From Nautilus pompilius (taxonomy: Eukaryota; Mollusca; Cephalopoda; Nautilida; Nautilidae): a DNA stretch of 64,000 nucleotides. Under the pieces are notes generated by a model. It did not search any database. It was not told where the DNA came from and saw nothing but the letters and a program-made list of their open reading frames with translations. Of the stretch, positions 37,974-50,159 are shown one piece after another. Position 1 is the first letter of the stretch. Every line of letters begins with the position of its first letter. Position numbers and translations under genes: made by a program. The DNA lies in the NCBI GenBank assembly GCA_018389105.1, contig JACATO010000095.1, positions 1-64,000 of the forward strand, given 5' to 3'.

Positions 37974-39541
37974 CAGTGCCTGACAAAAGAGATGGTACAC
38001 TTGCTGTGAAATTGATATTTGAGCTCCTTCGTTTCAACAAACGCATTTAAATACCAACCACATTGTTTATTATATGCACAAAACATGCCCTCACAATGTA
38101 TAAAAGCAACGCGTGCTATATGTTTACATATTCTCTGGAAAAAATATTTGAATCGACAATGTCCGATTTGTACCGCAACAAAAGAGTTGGGACTGTGAGC
38201 AAAACCATAAATATTTTTCAACATTCCAAATTACAATCGAACAAATGCATGGAAATGATCAATTGACTAGTAGTGGTTGGCGTATCTGTCATTTTCGATC
38301 ACTTCTCGACAACGACGGGGCATGGATTCGACCAAACGAAGGCAGTCTGAATTGGCCATTTCCTGACAGTTTTTTCTCAATGGCCTGCCAGAATTGGTCT
38401 TGGTTGAGATTCTTGTGTTTGGCCATCTTGGCCTTCAGCTGCTTCCAGGTATTTTCGATTGGGTTGAGATCCGGACTTTGGGGCGGCCAGCGCATGACAT
38501 CCATTCATAGTTGGTTGGTGATGGAAGTGACGACTCTGGCGGTGGGGATCGGGGCAATGTCGTGCTGGAAGATGGCGGTGACTTGCTCTGTCCCTGATCA
38601 ACTTGAAAGGGCCTGGTCCCGCCGCGCTCACACACCCCAAGACCATCAATGATCCTCCTCCGGCCTGTACCGTCGGTCGGATGCACTTTATATTGCATTT
38701 TTTGCCATGGTAATGTCGAACATATAGTAAACCAGCACTGTGAATGCGCATGATCATCATTTCGTCGGAAAAGAGAACTCTAGCCCATTGAACTTTGGTC
38801 CAGTTTTTGTGCACTTTAGCCCATGCTATGTGGATGCACCTGTTCTTGTTGCTGATCAATGGCTTTTTCTGGGTGATTCGTCCAAAGAGATTCTCCTCAC
38901 ATAGACGACGTTGAATAGTGCGACTGGAGACATTCACTCCACTCAGGGAGGCTTGAATGGCTGTCGATGTCAGGAAACGATTGGCCCTGGATTTGTGACA
39001 AATGAGTCGATCCATTTTGTTGTCACATTTTTGCGGTCTTCCGATTCGCATTTTTGGTTTCGTGTTTCCGGTTTCCTTGTACTGCTTCAGAATGCGGTTT
39101 ACAGTGCTTTTCGGGCAACTGACTTGATCGGCTATCTCTCGACACGACAGATTTTCTTGGTGGTGCTCAACTATCAAGTCTCTGATTTCAGACGATGTTG
39201 TCTTGCTAGACATGGTGCAAAAATGATCTTAGATGGTCTTAGATGATGTTATTCTATTCATTTGAACCTTTGAAAATGAATATATTGAGGGGAATAAATG
39301 TAAGCACAGATTTTGTTCACTGTCCCAACTCTTTTGTCGCAGCACAAATCTGACTATGCTAATTCAAATATTTTTTCCAGACAATAAATACACATATGAC
39401 ATTCATTGTTTTTACACATCGTAAAGGCATGTTTTATACAACTTATGGACAATACGATGGCTATTTGTATGCAAATGTAAAAACAAGAGAGCTCAAATAT
39501 CAATTTCCCAGCAAGTGTCCCAACTCTTTTGTCCGGCACTG
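37974..39541 (-). mobile_element. Tc1-like DNA transposon with long IR/DR terminal repeats
   Basis: The 1568-bp element is flanked by TA on both sides (37972-37973, 39542-39543). Termini start CAGTGCCTGACAAAAGAG (left) and CAGTGCCGGACAAAAGAG (right, reverse complement). The inverted repeats are about 220 bp. Each carries a second, inner copy of the ACAAAAGAGTTGGGAC motif (about 38178 on the left, 39323 on the right), the IR/DR layout known from Sleeping Beauty-type Tc1 elements. The transposase gene lies inside on the minus strand. The first ~60 bases of the two ends differ at only a few positions, so the insertion is fairly young. Confidence 0.92.
38289..39213 (-). pseudogene. Tc1-family transposase, frameshifted
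   Basis: The ATG is at 39213. The N-terminal paired-like helix-turn-helix is visible (CREIADQVSCPKSTVNRILK), followed by a GRP-type linker and the first catalytic Asp in LFSDEM. The frame shifts near 38600; the second Asp (QHDIAP, where most relatives have QHDNAP) and the final SPDLNPIEN are in another frame, with an in-frame TGA between them. Asp-to-Glu spacing is 34, the DD34E class. With a frameshift and a stop it cannot encode active transposase, though its ends could be mobilised in trans. Confidence 0.88.
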
Positions 39542-39544
39542 TAA

Positions 39545-41895
39545 ATATTTTTTAAAAAATATGTATCGTTAATTAATATTATCTTTTATTTTATATTTGG
39601 TTAGAATTAGATTTGATTCAGTTTTTCTGTGTATTTAAATAAACTAGCTATCAGGCGGAAGAGTAAACAAACTTAAAGATCGGAATTACAAAGAAATAAA
39701 AGCCATGAATGTAAAAAATATATATATTTGGATTCTAATTTTTCCAGATATTTATATATTTTCAAAAATGTAAAAGTCAAAATATTCGCATGAACGCAAA
39801 GAGATGAGAAGTAAATAAATCGAAACATTAATGGGATCAGGGACTCCTTTTATATGTATTTAAATTTTGGGTAACTTCTTTTTTGCAGTTTTGGACTCAT
39901 TAATATTTTCCCATTAGGACATCAGTTTTTGCTACTAATGTAATCTTCAAACCACAATAAAACTCTGTTTGTTTTGTGTTTTTTTTTTACATAACTCACG
40001 GTTGCCATCCAAGTTTAAAGATTAAGTGTTATACTGAGAGAATTTTAACAGCTATTTCACTATTACAGAGAAAAGCAAATGTTTCCCAGATTAGAACGGA
40101 GAGAGATTTTTGTTGGTGCTGTCGTAGTGGGTGACTTAGTTAGGGGATCCCCGATCACCTGTTTAGTAATAATACAACTAACTAATAATGGCCTTTTCTT
40201 GTGTATATGACATTTTCAATTACTAAGCGTTAGCTTTAAAAGTGTTAAATTATTTTAAGAAATGGAATTCGGATACATAATTTCTTATCAAAAAATAATT
40301 TTCAGTGGATGGTTAAAAGCCGTCTGGGTGAGATGTGAGGCTTTCGCCCATTTCTAGTTATATGCCAAAAGTAGATTATATCTAAGCTACTTCATTTCGT
40401 CCAAAAGAAGTTTTCAGATGTTGATGAAACCTGATTTAATTAGTTTTTTCATTACAACTTAGTTTACAGTGACAGTCCTAACTGCGGTTTTAAAACAAAA
40501 GCGAAACCGAAGAGCTGTTGGAGTGACCACTAAATGGTGTTACAGGGATCAGAACCCCACGGACTTGTTTCGATGCATTTTGACCAGTTTTAATAGAACA
40601 TGGTTAATCGATACTCACTGTCCATTATCTGTTATTGCTTTATCATATTTATAAAACTTGAGTTTTAACGTTTTGAAGGCCTTGTTTATTATTATTATTT
40701 TATTAACCTTACGTTTCTCGCTTCTATACCATTTGATTATTCATATAATTCATCTTATATGCAGCATTTTCTTTTTATTGCAAGAAAATAGTCAGGGAAG
40801 CAGTACTGTAGAAAGTTTATTTAGTTCTAAAGAGATGCTTGATGAATATCAGTTGTTTTAAGCTGTCTGGATAATGTCCGCATAATACTCACCTTCAACA
40901 CTTCTCGGATATTTCAAAAATAAATATGAAGAGACATGTACGTTTTAATTTTTGGATGTCGTAAAATGCTGATGTTTGTGTGCCAAAGTTAAGTTATCTT
41001 CGTAGGCACAGCTATCAAAAAGAGTGGAGGTCTCACAATTTCTATCAAACCTAATATAATAATTGCTCAACTTAAACCACCTTATTTTTACATTATAGCC
41101 CACTTTTTTACGGCAGATTGTGTCAGTTAAGTTATATTTTGTAAATACTGCATTTTAGACATACCTAACAATAAAGGAACAAACATTGTATATAATTTCT
41201 TTGTAAAAACTCTCTTATCTAAGAACATTGAAAAACAAAGAAACATTTACTTTAAGACTGTTGTAAAATGTTTTATAACTACTATTACGTAGTATAACTA
41301 ATATTACACAGTAATTTGTGTTTATTTTGTTTGTTTTTTTTTGGTAAGGAGCAATGATAAATGAAAAGAGCTAAGAATATCTAGTTATGTGTACAAGCCT
41401 TTTGGGATAATAAAGTTTCTGTTTTTTTTATTTGTGATTATTCATCATGACTCGTTTTATTTTTTTATTGTAATTCACCTAAAACAATTTTTTTTCTGCT
41501 TCTTTCGTATTTATACCAAAGAGTTGCCCTTGACAGCATGCATTACGAACTACAGATGATCTCGAATATAAACTATTTTTCCACAAAGACCGTCTTCAAA
41601 TAATTGTTTCTTTTCAATCATTTTTAGAATTTCACCAAGCAGGCCAAAAGCATCTTGTCGTAAAGTATGCACGAAAGAAATAAACAATATCAATATATAA
41701 CATTTATAAATTTATATTTGTTGTATTACTAAAAGATAAAAACATATTACGTAAATAGAAACGCCACTATCATAAATATTTAAGGTTGCTGTTGCTTTAT
41801 CTTAAATAAAACGTGCAATATGATTTTTTTCTTGAGATATTACACAAAACGAGCGCTATTTAATGAAACATCTTAAATACACATTTATGAAATAC
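39545..41895. other. Intergenic, no supported gene
   Basis: AT-rich sequence in which no exon pair, promoter or repeat structure stands out. The short open frame at 40658 is hydrophobic but has no plausible splice context. Confidence 0.4.
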
Positions 41896-41898
41896 ATT

Positions 41899-41969
41899 TA
41901 CTATGGCCAGGATTCGAACCCGAGTTGTCTTGGCTATATGAAAAGTCTTCACCACTAGGCTACCAATGA
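41899..41969 (-). repeat. tRNA-derived SINE head or tRNA pseudogene
   Basis: The minus strand has a near-consensus A box (TAGCCTAGTGG, 41962-41952) and a perfect B box (GGTTCGAATCC, 41920-41910), with tRNA-like spacing and a T-arm that can pair with two wobbles. The acceptor stem pairs at only four of seven positions, so this is not a sound tRNA gene. A polymerase III promoter with a failed acceptor stem is typical of a SINE. Confidence 0.6.
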
Positions 41970-42318
41970 AATAGCTCATGATGGTAGGGACTTTCACAAA
42001 ACATCCGAGATAAAACGAAACTATTTATTAATACGGATTTTATTTGGTTTCTGCGGATGACCTGGTTTATTTCCCTTGTAAAAATTGCTCACGTAATAAC
42101 GAAAAAAATGCATTAAACATTAATTACTTTATAGTTTCAGTTTTATTTTCAGGTTACTTATATTTTTGCTTTTTTTAAAACTTTTTTATCACTCTGAAGG
42201 TTTTTATATCATCTTACGTTTAATTTATTCGCAGAAGCGTAATGTTCTGCTTCAACTCTTAGTAAGTAAGAAAGAACATTTGGAGTCTGTGCTTACAGGT
42301 GCTATGTTCTTGTTGTTT

Positions 42319-42545
42319 CTTTTGTACCAATAAGCATTACTACAAGGTATTTTTTGCCGTTTCGTTTGTACCAATAAGCATTACTACAAGGTATTTTTTG
42401 CCGTTTCGTTTGTACCTATAAGCATTACTACAAGGTATTTTCCAAGTTTTAGTGCCTTACAGGTGCTATGTTCTTGTTGTTTCTTTTGTACCTATAAGCA
42501 TTACTACAAGGTATTTTCCAAGTTTTAGTGCATTACAGGTGCTTT
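42319..42545 (+). repeat. 44-bp / 76-bp nested minisatellite
   Basis: Units beginning TTTGTACC start at 42321, 42365, 42409 and 42485. The first two intervals are 44 bp and end in TTTTTTGCCGTTTCG. The last is 76 bp, because it carries TTTTCCAAGTTTTAGTGC and TTACAGGTGCTATGTTC instead. The repeat core ATAAGCATTACTACAAGG is constant, so two overlapping tandem repeats share one core. Confidence 0.85.
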
Positions 42546-43062
42546 CTTTAAAATTAGCATTAAATTTTAGTTTTTAAATAACACAAAAATAAAACTACAC
42601 GCATATTCGAAAAAAATAAATATGAGACGAACACCGAGCAATAGTCCAACTAAACATAACAGTAAATAATTGAACCAATTCTGATCAGTGATGGATATAA
42701 ATAAATTCGTGCAAAAATAGCTCACGAAACATTTTCTGGCGTAGAAACAAATGAGTTCCATTGTTAATGTTTGATCGTTTTTTAACTTTTCTATAATCAA
42801 ATTTCCAACCAAACATCATCAATCAGTTTTTCTTCTGCCTGCCACCGGCCATGTTTTTAGTGTCGGTGTTTTATGGTTTAAAATTTATGACGACATAAAA
42901 AAACTGGTGACATTAGAATTTTGATTGTAATGTCATTTAGTTGACTGCTGAATTCTACCTGTTAAAAATTGCTTGACTTTTGCCAACATCTGGCTTCGGG
43001 TCATTTTAAAGTTTGCGTGGTGGTGTACTGAAGAACCTGTTCCCACTGTCCATTACCTGGAC

Positions 43063-43116
43063 TATAAAACTCCAAGACTGGTGAAATGGCCGAAACTCAC
43101 TGGAGACGGACAAGAT
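43063..43116 (+). promoter_or_regulatory. Orphan promoter plus leader exon of the same design (possible third family member)
   Basis: TATAAAA at 43063-43069 is followed ~30 bases on by a start-site region (A at 43093-43099) and a leader ending ...GGACAAGAT directly before GTAAGTATT at 43117. This repeats the layout of the two minus-strand genes: a TATA box, a 20-45 nt leader, and a final AT that would begin a start codon. I found no matching signal-peptide exon downstream on this strand. The gene may be dead, may have a long first intron, or the match may be chance. Confidence 0.4.
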
Positions 43117-43119
43117 GTA

Positions 43120-44580
43120 AGTATTCCGTGTTTGTGTTGATTAAAATGTTACAAGATCAGACTATTTGCTTTTACTGTAATATATTTCTTGGTTTTGTTT
43201 TTGAGAAAAGTTGTAAAATGCAATAAAAGCCCTCAGGGTTTACCCGATACAACAGTGGATGTATTGCTACACACTACAAGCTTGGGTACACTCCAGAGTT
43301 ACTTCGAGTTTGGAAATCCATTTTGAAGTACGAATGCTAATTCCGTTAGCTTAACATGACAAAAGGACACGGTATACATACAAAAGCTTTTCTGGAGGAT
43401 GCTCACCTGTCGTCGAGGGTTAGGGTTAATCAAGAGGTGAGAAGTCGCCCTGATTGCTCTCATAAGTAAACTATTTAAGGAAGCGAGAGAGGAGAACGAG
43501 GAGCAGTAATAGGAGTTGAGGCAGCATCTTGGCGAGACTTTCCGATGGCTGCTTGGTAAACGCAGTCTAAAGAAGTTTCAGAATATTTAAGAGCGTGAAG
43601 AATGGCTTTGTGGTTAATGGCGCTGATTAGAGGCAGGTCAGTAATTACGGTTGAAAACAGCAACGTTATTATTTCCACCTACCCTGGTCGCCTTTTCTTA
43701 TTCAGAAGATAGCTTCTGGTGACCTCCACAACGAACATAAATGCTTCCTATCGATGGCGCTTCTCCGCGAAAAATGGCGGCCATCACGAACAAAAGAACA
43801 TGGAAACAGGCGTAGGAAAATATTCTTATGTGAACGTGATGTGGAGAAATAAGAAACGCTCAAAGATAACGGCCTGGTGTCCTTGGGGGCTAGAACAGCC
43901 ATAGAAAAATACCCTAATCATCACTTTTCTTAAAGTCTCGTAATCTTTTTTTTTTTCATGAACTTTGTGAGCAGTGAAGAAACAAACACAACAGCTTGCT
44001 TTCCAACTACTACTTCGATTAGCATCCCCTCACGAGTGTTCACCGCCAGCGAACGACACCCAACCGCAATCTCCAGCTGCTTTGTTGTCTTTCCCTTTTT
44101 ATTATTTTTCTAATTATTTCCTCTGTTGTTTCAAATCGCTTTTTTTACAACAAGGTTGAGCCATTAATTGGGCGGCCGGCGACCTCGTGATTAGGCTTAT
44201 GGATAGCTGAAATTATGATTTCGACTGGCTCGGCTACCGAGCAAAGTTTCTTCCGGATACATCGATTACTTTCCGTATCTAAAAATGGAGAGTTCCAGTG
44301 CATAATGATTTTCATTCCGAAGTCAACGGTGCCGGGCTCAGAATAGGCAACACTCTCTAATGGATGACCGTAGCACTGCGCTCTATCGCTAACATAGTCT
44401 CTCTTGTAGGCACTGGAAAGATGTAAATTATTGGATGACCTAAAATCAACATCGTTACCTTTGAATTAAGAATTTAAACTAGATTCTTTATCATGTAGAC
44501 ATCGCGAAGCCTAACTTACTTGGACATTTGCGCTGTCGTATCTTTCTCTCTCTCTCTCTCACTCCCAGACACACAGACAG

Positions 44581-44633
<53 letters not shown>

Positions 44634-45795
44634 AAAGTGAAATTGATATTTAATATTTTCCGGTCGGTATGTTTATTATTCCATTTACGATACTTTGAAT
44701 GAAAAACAACGAGGTCACTAATAGTTTTACCTTTTCAATGTTAATTCTGGCTACAGATTCACAAGAAATACCGAAGTCTTTCGTAAACTTCCGGAATTCT
44801 GATTGCACTTTCAGCAGCTTACAGATTGACTTCGAATAAACGGAAATCTGTCGCAAGATCCGCTTGTTTTCCACATGATGATAGTGAACAGTGGTTATAT
44901 ACTCACTTAAATGAATACATTACCACACCTTAAAAATATGTAAATTTTCATCAGATTCATTGATTTATTGAAGAGAATTATGATGGCAGGGCACCAGGTG
45001 AAACCACTTTTGAAAACAGGGAAAAATCAATTTTCTTTCTTGCCTACGTGCCTTTATACAATTGTGGCAGATAGAGACTATCGAGGTAGATGTCGCTGCT
45101 GTAGAAAAAGCTGAAATATTTCAGCAGGGACGTCACATGACCTCTTGCTGATATCGTCCAATAAACAAAAATGCTTTGAAAAACTGTCCAGTGTCGTCAT
45201 TACTGACTTGGATACAATGTAGATGTAGCGTGTAAGAAACCCATTCTGTGCAATAAAAATAAAACATTTTGGAAAATGTGGTCAGAGAACTTGTCTGGAA
45301 AGTATTGAAGTAGTTGATCTGTAGCTCCAGACTTCAGTAATTCTTGTCTGAAGGTCACATTTGCGTTTGCAGGAGGCTGGTAGAGGGCTTAAACTTAGAG
45401 TCTTCAGCCTGCAGTCAAGTATGAAAGCGGTGGTACCATGTGGGTTGCAGTCTGGCCTGGTGAAAAGCTGCGCCCGATTGGTGTTTGTGATCAGATGCTT
45501 ATGTTCCTCACAAAAATAAGTAACACGCATCGCTTGCTCACCTGTGGTACTTGCACATTACGTTCATGCGCTGATATTTTGGCTGAAGAGAACCTGTATC
45601 CTGATCTAAACTCTCCATAAAAGAAACCTCGCCAGTGGAAGGTGAGATGAAAACAAAAGCGACTGCCTGTAATGAGCGTGCAAAATTGTAACGATACCTG
45701 TCTAAAAATGGTCGAAGACTAATTGACATTTGGCAGAAAAGGCTGTTTTACCACGAATGACCGCAACACAGGCCTTAGATATCGACCAAATCAAA
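43120..45795. other. Intergenic, mixed repeats
   Basis: It contains CT and AG microsatellites (44541-44560; 44584-44632) and a GC-rich tRNA-like patch near 44165-44230 too degenerate to call. No signal-peptide exon was found after the orphan leader at 43116. Confidence 0.35.
44584..44632. repeat. AG microsatellite
   Basis: About 49 bases of AG dinucleotide, preceded by a TC tract (44541-44560) that could pair with it as a hairpin. Confidence 0.95.
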
Positions 45796-45799
45796 CAAA

Positions 45800-46340
45800 C
45801 TAGCTGATCAAGAAATTGTGGGCGGGCTCGGCAACTAAAAACACCGCTCAACAGGATAAATCAGATTTAGTCAGAAGATCGTGCAGGCCGCACCATGTGA
45901 GTGATGATGTGGACCTGAAGTACAGCAGTATTAGCATATACACATTGAAGACGGTCGTTGACATGCATAAAGGTGAAGCTGGGCCAGAGCGATCATTACA
46001 GACGTAATGATGCCATTCCCGTATCTGACACCGGTCATGGTACCGCTCGTAATGGTGACTAGGTCGGTTCTTCGGCAATCAATCCCGCTGGCAGAGGGCG
46101 CACCTGGCCATCCACTGGTTCCCCAGCTCGTCTCCAGACTCGAGCCCGTTCGTTCATCGATGATGCTTAGACAGAATCTAGACTCGTCGGTGATAAGACG
46201 ATGGCACCAACGGCTCAACCCGCAGCTGCGAAGCTGTCAATGGCGCCGATCTTCCGAAAATGGGGACAAGATGACGATCGTCACGTGGGGAGGGGACCCT
46301 AAACCTGACAGTCTGACGGTACCCCGTTAGAACCCTAGAA
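45800..46340 (-). pseudogene. Decayed Tc1-like transposase remnant
   Basis: Translating the minus strand in shifting frames gives Tc1 landmarks in the right order. First comes a VPSPRDDRHLVPIFGRSAPL-like linker region near 46.26 kb, then RLITDESRFCLS (first catalytic Asp, about 46.19 kb), then RTDLVTI and GTMTGVRYGNGIITSV, then VRPARSSD close to the third catalytic block near 45.87 kb. There are several frameshifts and stops and I see no terminal repeats. It is older than the 38-kb element and of a different Tc1 lineage. Confidence 0.6.
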
Positions 46341-46864
46341 ATGGCACTTCCGTGAACACTGTACCGGAAAGCACCGGCTGCTATACCCCCCGCCCCTCAC
46401 AACCACCTCATTCGGTGTTAACCGACACCTGGGCCTTCCCAGGCTGACTTCTGGCCAAGTTATGGAGGCAATGGTGATGGGTCACGTGCGAAGATGTACG
46501 CAGATTGGGTGGGACTCTCCAGGGTCGCTCACTTCCGGAGAAGACAACTGTGACGTTACGTGCTGCACTTTCAATGCACTGTTTTGGGTTTTTCTTCTAT
46601 ATGTAGAACTTCAAACAGATCATGAAAATGTATCACTGCGGGCTCGGAGACAGACGCTTCTTATTTATTAGGCGGAGGGGTTTGTTTTTTTTCTTTTGTA
46701 TATCGATGCTTACAAGGGGCATAATTAAGGCGAGTGCCGCGGCGTCCGTTAGGGAGCGCCCCGTGGAGCTTGGGACTTCTCACTAAGACTTATTTTAAAG
46801 GTGCAAGAATAAACCGGAATGCGCGGAATAAACCGACGCGCCCGGCTGGCGTAGAAGAATCCAT

Positions 46865-46985
46865 GATAAGGAGATATGTCCAACCGACCCGGCTTCGACC
46901 GAGATTTGAAATTGTACTCCCCAGTCCCCACCCTCAATCTCAGCAGCTCAGAAGTTCTCCCACCGAGCTACCGCGCCGTCCAGCT
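46865..46985 (-). repeat. tRNA-like SINE fragment
   Basis: On the minus strand, GCGGTAGCTCGGTGGGAGAA (46974-46955) closely resembles a tRNA A box with D-loop. A degenerate B box CGGTCGAAGCCGG lies about 55 bases on (46901-46889). The region is GC-rich compared with its surroundings. Confidence 0.45.
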
Positions 46986-46989
46986 GGGC

Positions 46990-49900
46990 CATCTCCATTT
47001 GGACGCTTTTCGGTTTTAAATAACTGCAAGATTTAATTTTAAAAAATTTTATACATTTTCCTCCATGTCTCAGGTGGTCATTCCAGAAACATCTGAAAAT
47101 CTTTATTCATCTGTCCGTAAGATTAGTAAACACCGATAGTTTTACCTGTTCAATAACAGTCGACAAATTGATCTTAAAACTTACAGAATTTGTGATCGAT
47201 GACTGTTTACGTGAAGAAGAACTAAACAGGCGGGAATTTTGGGATTGTATCAAGGAGAAATCGAATAGATAGTTATCCTTTCTGGGTATGTATCAGGAGA
47301 GACTTGGACACAAAAGCATTGATGTTAGCCCTAGCTAAAATAATAGCTGTTTGGACAATTCGGTTAATTTTTTAAGTTAACTGCATTATTTCCCCACACC
47401 TCTGCGATAAAACCAGACTCTGTTTGTTTGTTTAATCAGGTTTATAACTTCACATTAGCCGGCCGCCCACCCATACCTAATAACGGGATGTGCGACCTTT
47501 CACCCGGATAACAGCCGGCCGTGACCCGTATGGCCACGAGGTGTTGGCAGGACCACTGGGGCACACACACAAAGCAGCAGCGCCGCCTGCTGAGCTTAGT
47601 TAGCAGCCGTCTCTGCTTCTGGCCTGCAGCGCAGACAAACTAGTTTTACTAACCAAACGGATTTACATTGTATGTTATCACTGTTACTATTACAAACAAC
47701 CAACATGCATATAACTTGCTGCTATTTACGATGCAAGATTTAAATAATAGTAATATGATAAAAATGAGAATTAAAAATAAAAAGAAAATCACCAGGGTTA
47801 AGCGAACCTTTTATGACGGCATCTGACTTTAGTTGTCGAGACGTATCCGACATAATGTCACTTAGACCAGACGTTGTCTGTCGTCTACTTCTCCCCACTT
47901 TAGTCAGATGCCGTCATACCTGTGTAGCCGTAATCAAGTATACCTTTAAAATAAACTTTTAAGAAAGATTTTTTTTTTGTTTTGTTTTTAACTATTAAAA
48001 ATTGCCTAGGAGTGATTTACTGGAATCCCTCGCTGTAAAAGTCCCTTGTTCTTAACCAGCTCATCCGACTTATTCAATAGCCAGGTAGCCCAGCAGGTTC
48101 TGTGGTATTTCAGATTGCTTTGCACTGGGAGAAGATGAGAAACAGCAGCTCCCCCTGGCTGGGAGGTTTGCTCGACAAGATCATCAGTAAGCACCCGTAG
48201 ATTATAATCACCCAGCCCCTACGCACTGTAGAGAAACACATCCCGTTGCCCCCGAGAGAAAGCTGTAACCAAGCACAACAGGTTTCAGCGGCTATTTTCT
48301 CACAACTATCGCTGCTTCAAGAATTTGCAATTTAAAACACTTTTATATTTAGTAGATCCGTGAGTTACAGTTCCTTTCAGAAAGGAAAAAATTGACATGA
48401 TGTTGAAAGCAAGTTTAAAAAATACCCTTAGTCACGTGTTGTGACGTAATAAACGAAGCTGCTTGAAAATTAATTTTTTTAGCGCATGGAATCAGGGGAA
48501 ATGAGAGGAATTTTGAGAAACGGAGAAAATTATCTAATGCTGCAGTGGAATTGCAGCACACATCAGTGAAATGCATTATTAAATCGAGCTAAATTCAAAT
48601 GTTTACCAACAGAAAACTAAAGAAACCTTAGCTGTGACACTATACGATATTCTTGTCGTATTTATCGTTTGATGATTCTATTGTCTCTTACAAATGAGTT
48701 GCGTCTATATTTATTAATAAAAAACATCATACTTCCCTTTTATTTGCTTTGATATTATTTAATGTTAATATTAAAAATACAGTGTCAAAATTATTATTTT
48801 TAATTTTAAAAATAGGCATTCTGGCCTTACGTTGAAGAGTCTTCACAGTAATGTTACCTGTTGCCATAGAATTACAGCCGTTCTCCGCGTTTTCATTGTT
48901 CTATAAACATAAACATATAACAGTCACGACTCTAAGGATTAGATTATCTACTTTTAGCTCGGAATATTCCGAAGTGTTTAAATATTTTATTAAAGAATGT
49001 TTCGGAATGTTCTTAATTTAAAATATTCCAGATTTACTTACGTTAAATGTTCCATGTTCTGGATTTTTTTAGTCCAATGTGTTCCAGATTACTTAAATTT
49101 GAAGTGTTGTAGATTTGCTTCTTTACTTTGTGCAAGATCTGCAGACCGTAGTCATTAAGGGACAGTTAGATACTTAGGTTCAGCGTTGATTTTTTTATCC
49201 TCCGTATACTACGTCAGTTCTTATCTCCCTTATACCACCAGAATTTGTCTGCAACTGGCCGTGTATTTAGTTTAAACTCTTGTAATGCGAGAGTGATATA
49301 GATTTGTTCTTTACACGAGGGTATATTAACGAGGTAAATACTGTGTACCATAGCTTCTGCGGTACAGATTCGAATGGTGTGCAAATGCATTCCAGATGGC
49401 ATATTATTGAATATCCAAAAAAATTACAAAGATTCCACTTACCTGCACTGGCTTCCAAAAGTTAAGCAACGAACAAAACATTTTAAAAATAGTTAACGTT
49501 GTATTATCAAAGAATCAATATAATTTAAACTTCTCTGCGGGTAACGCAACTTTTATGAAATAAATATGTAAATTTTAAATAAACGTTAAGGTTGTACAGA
49601 AAAAGAACAAAGACCAAATAGAAAAAAACAAGAAAGAATTCTAATCGCCCTGACGGGAATAGATGACTCACATGGCGCCTATAACTCTGTCACCGAGATC
49701 AGTGGGCAATAAATTCCATTTTATAGCAAAGAAGATTTCGGTTCTTGAAAGCAGCTGACACGTTTTCTGAAGAATCCTAAACATTCTCAATAGGAAACGC
49801 GCTAGACACATCCAGAGTATATTAACTGGTTGAGGTACTTAGCAGGCAGCATGCTGCCAAGCACAGTTTTCGGGCATGATGATTGTTTTTTCTATACTAT

Positions 49901-50150
49901 TTTTTACTATAAACTGTTTATTTAATTTATTCGATGCTCTTATGGTTTCTATATTTCTACTTTGTTCGTTTCTCTTTCTAAGATGCACTACCTAGACGTG
50001 TGTGTGTAGTGGGGCAAATTCGAAAAATCGTTTGAAAGAAGCGGGAGTTTTCAGTCACACTCCACTTCTCAGCATCCAGGCGAAGTCTGTTTTGAGGAGG
50101 GTCAAACGAATTTTATTTGACTTTTGCCGGAAGTTGACTCAAAACGGAAA
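46990..50150. other. Intergenic, with GC-rich patch and fold-back
   Basis: A GC-rich stretch (about 47455-47640) with CCGGCC-type repeats precedes the fold-back at 47812. A strong minus-strand donor (CAG|GTAAGTGG, 49440-49433) follows a short open start MFCSLLNFWKPVQ, but no other exon supports it. Otherwise I see nothing. Confidence 0.35.
47812..47918. repeat. Short fold-back (hairpin) element
   Basis: The arm TATGACGGCATCTGACT at 47812-47828 is inverted at about 47900-47918 (TAGTCAGATGCCGTCATA). The arms are about 19 bp and the centre about 70 bp, with further internal complementarity. Size and form fit a MITE or a remnant of one. Confidence 0.6.
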
Positions 50151-50159
50151 TACAAGAAT

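Noticed and set aside
41899..41969. Functional tRNA gene
   Set aside because: A and B boxes are good, but the acceptor stem pairs at only four of seven positions, so a SINE or pseudogene is more likely.
44520..44702. Open frame with Arg-Glu repeats
   Set aside because: It is simply translated AG microsatellite.
47078..47123. Second exon for the orphan leader at 43116 (acceptor GTCTCAG, ending before GTAAGA)
   Set aside because: It would complete ATG, but the peptide (WSFQKHLKIFIHLS) is not a signal peptide and its end phase differs from the family.
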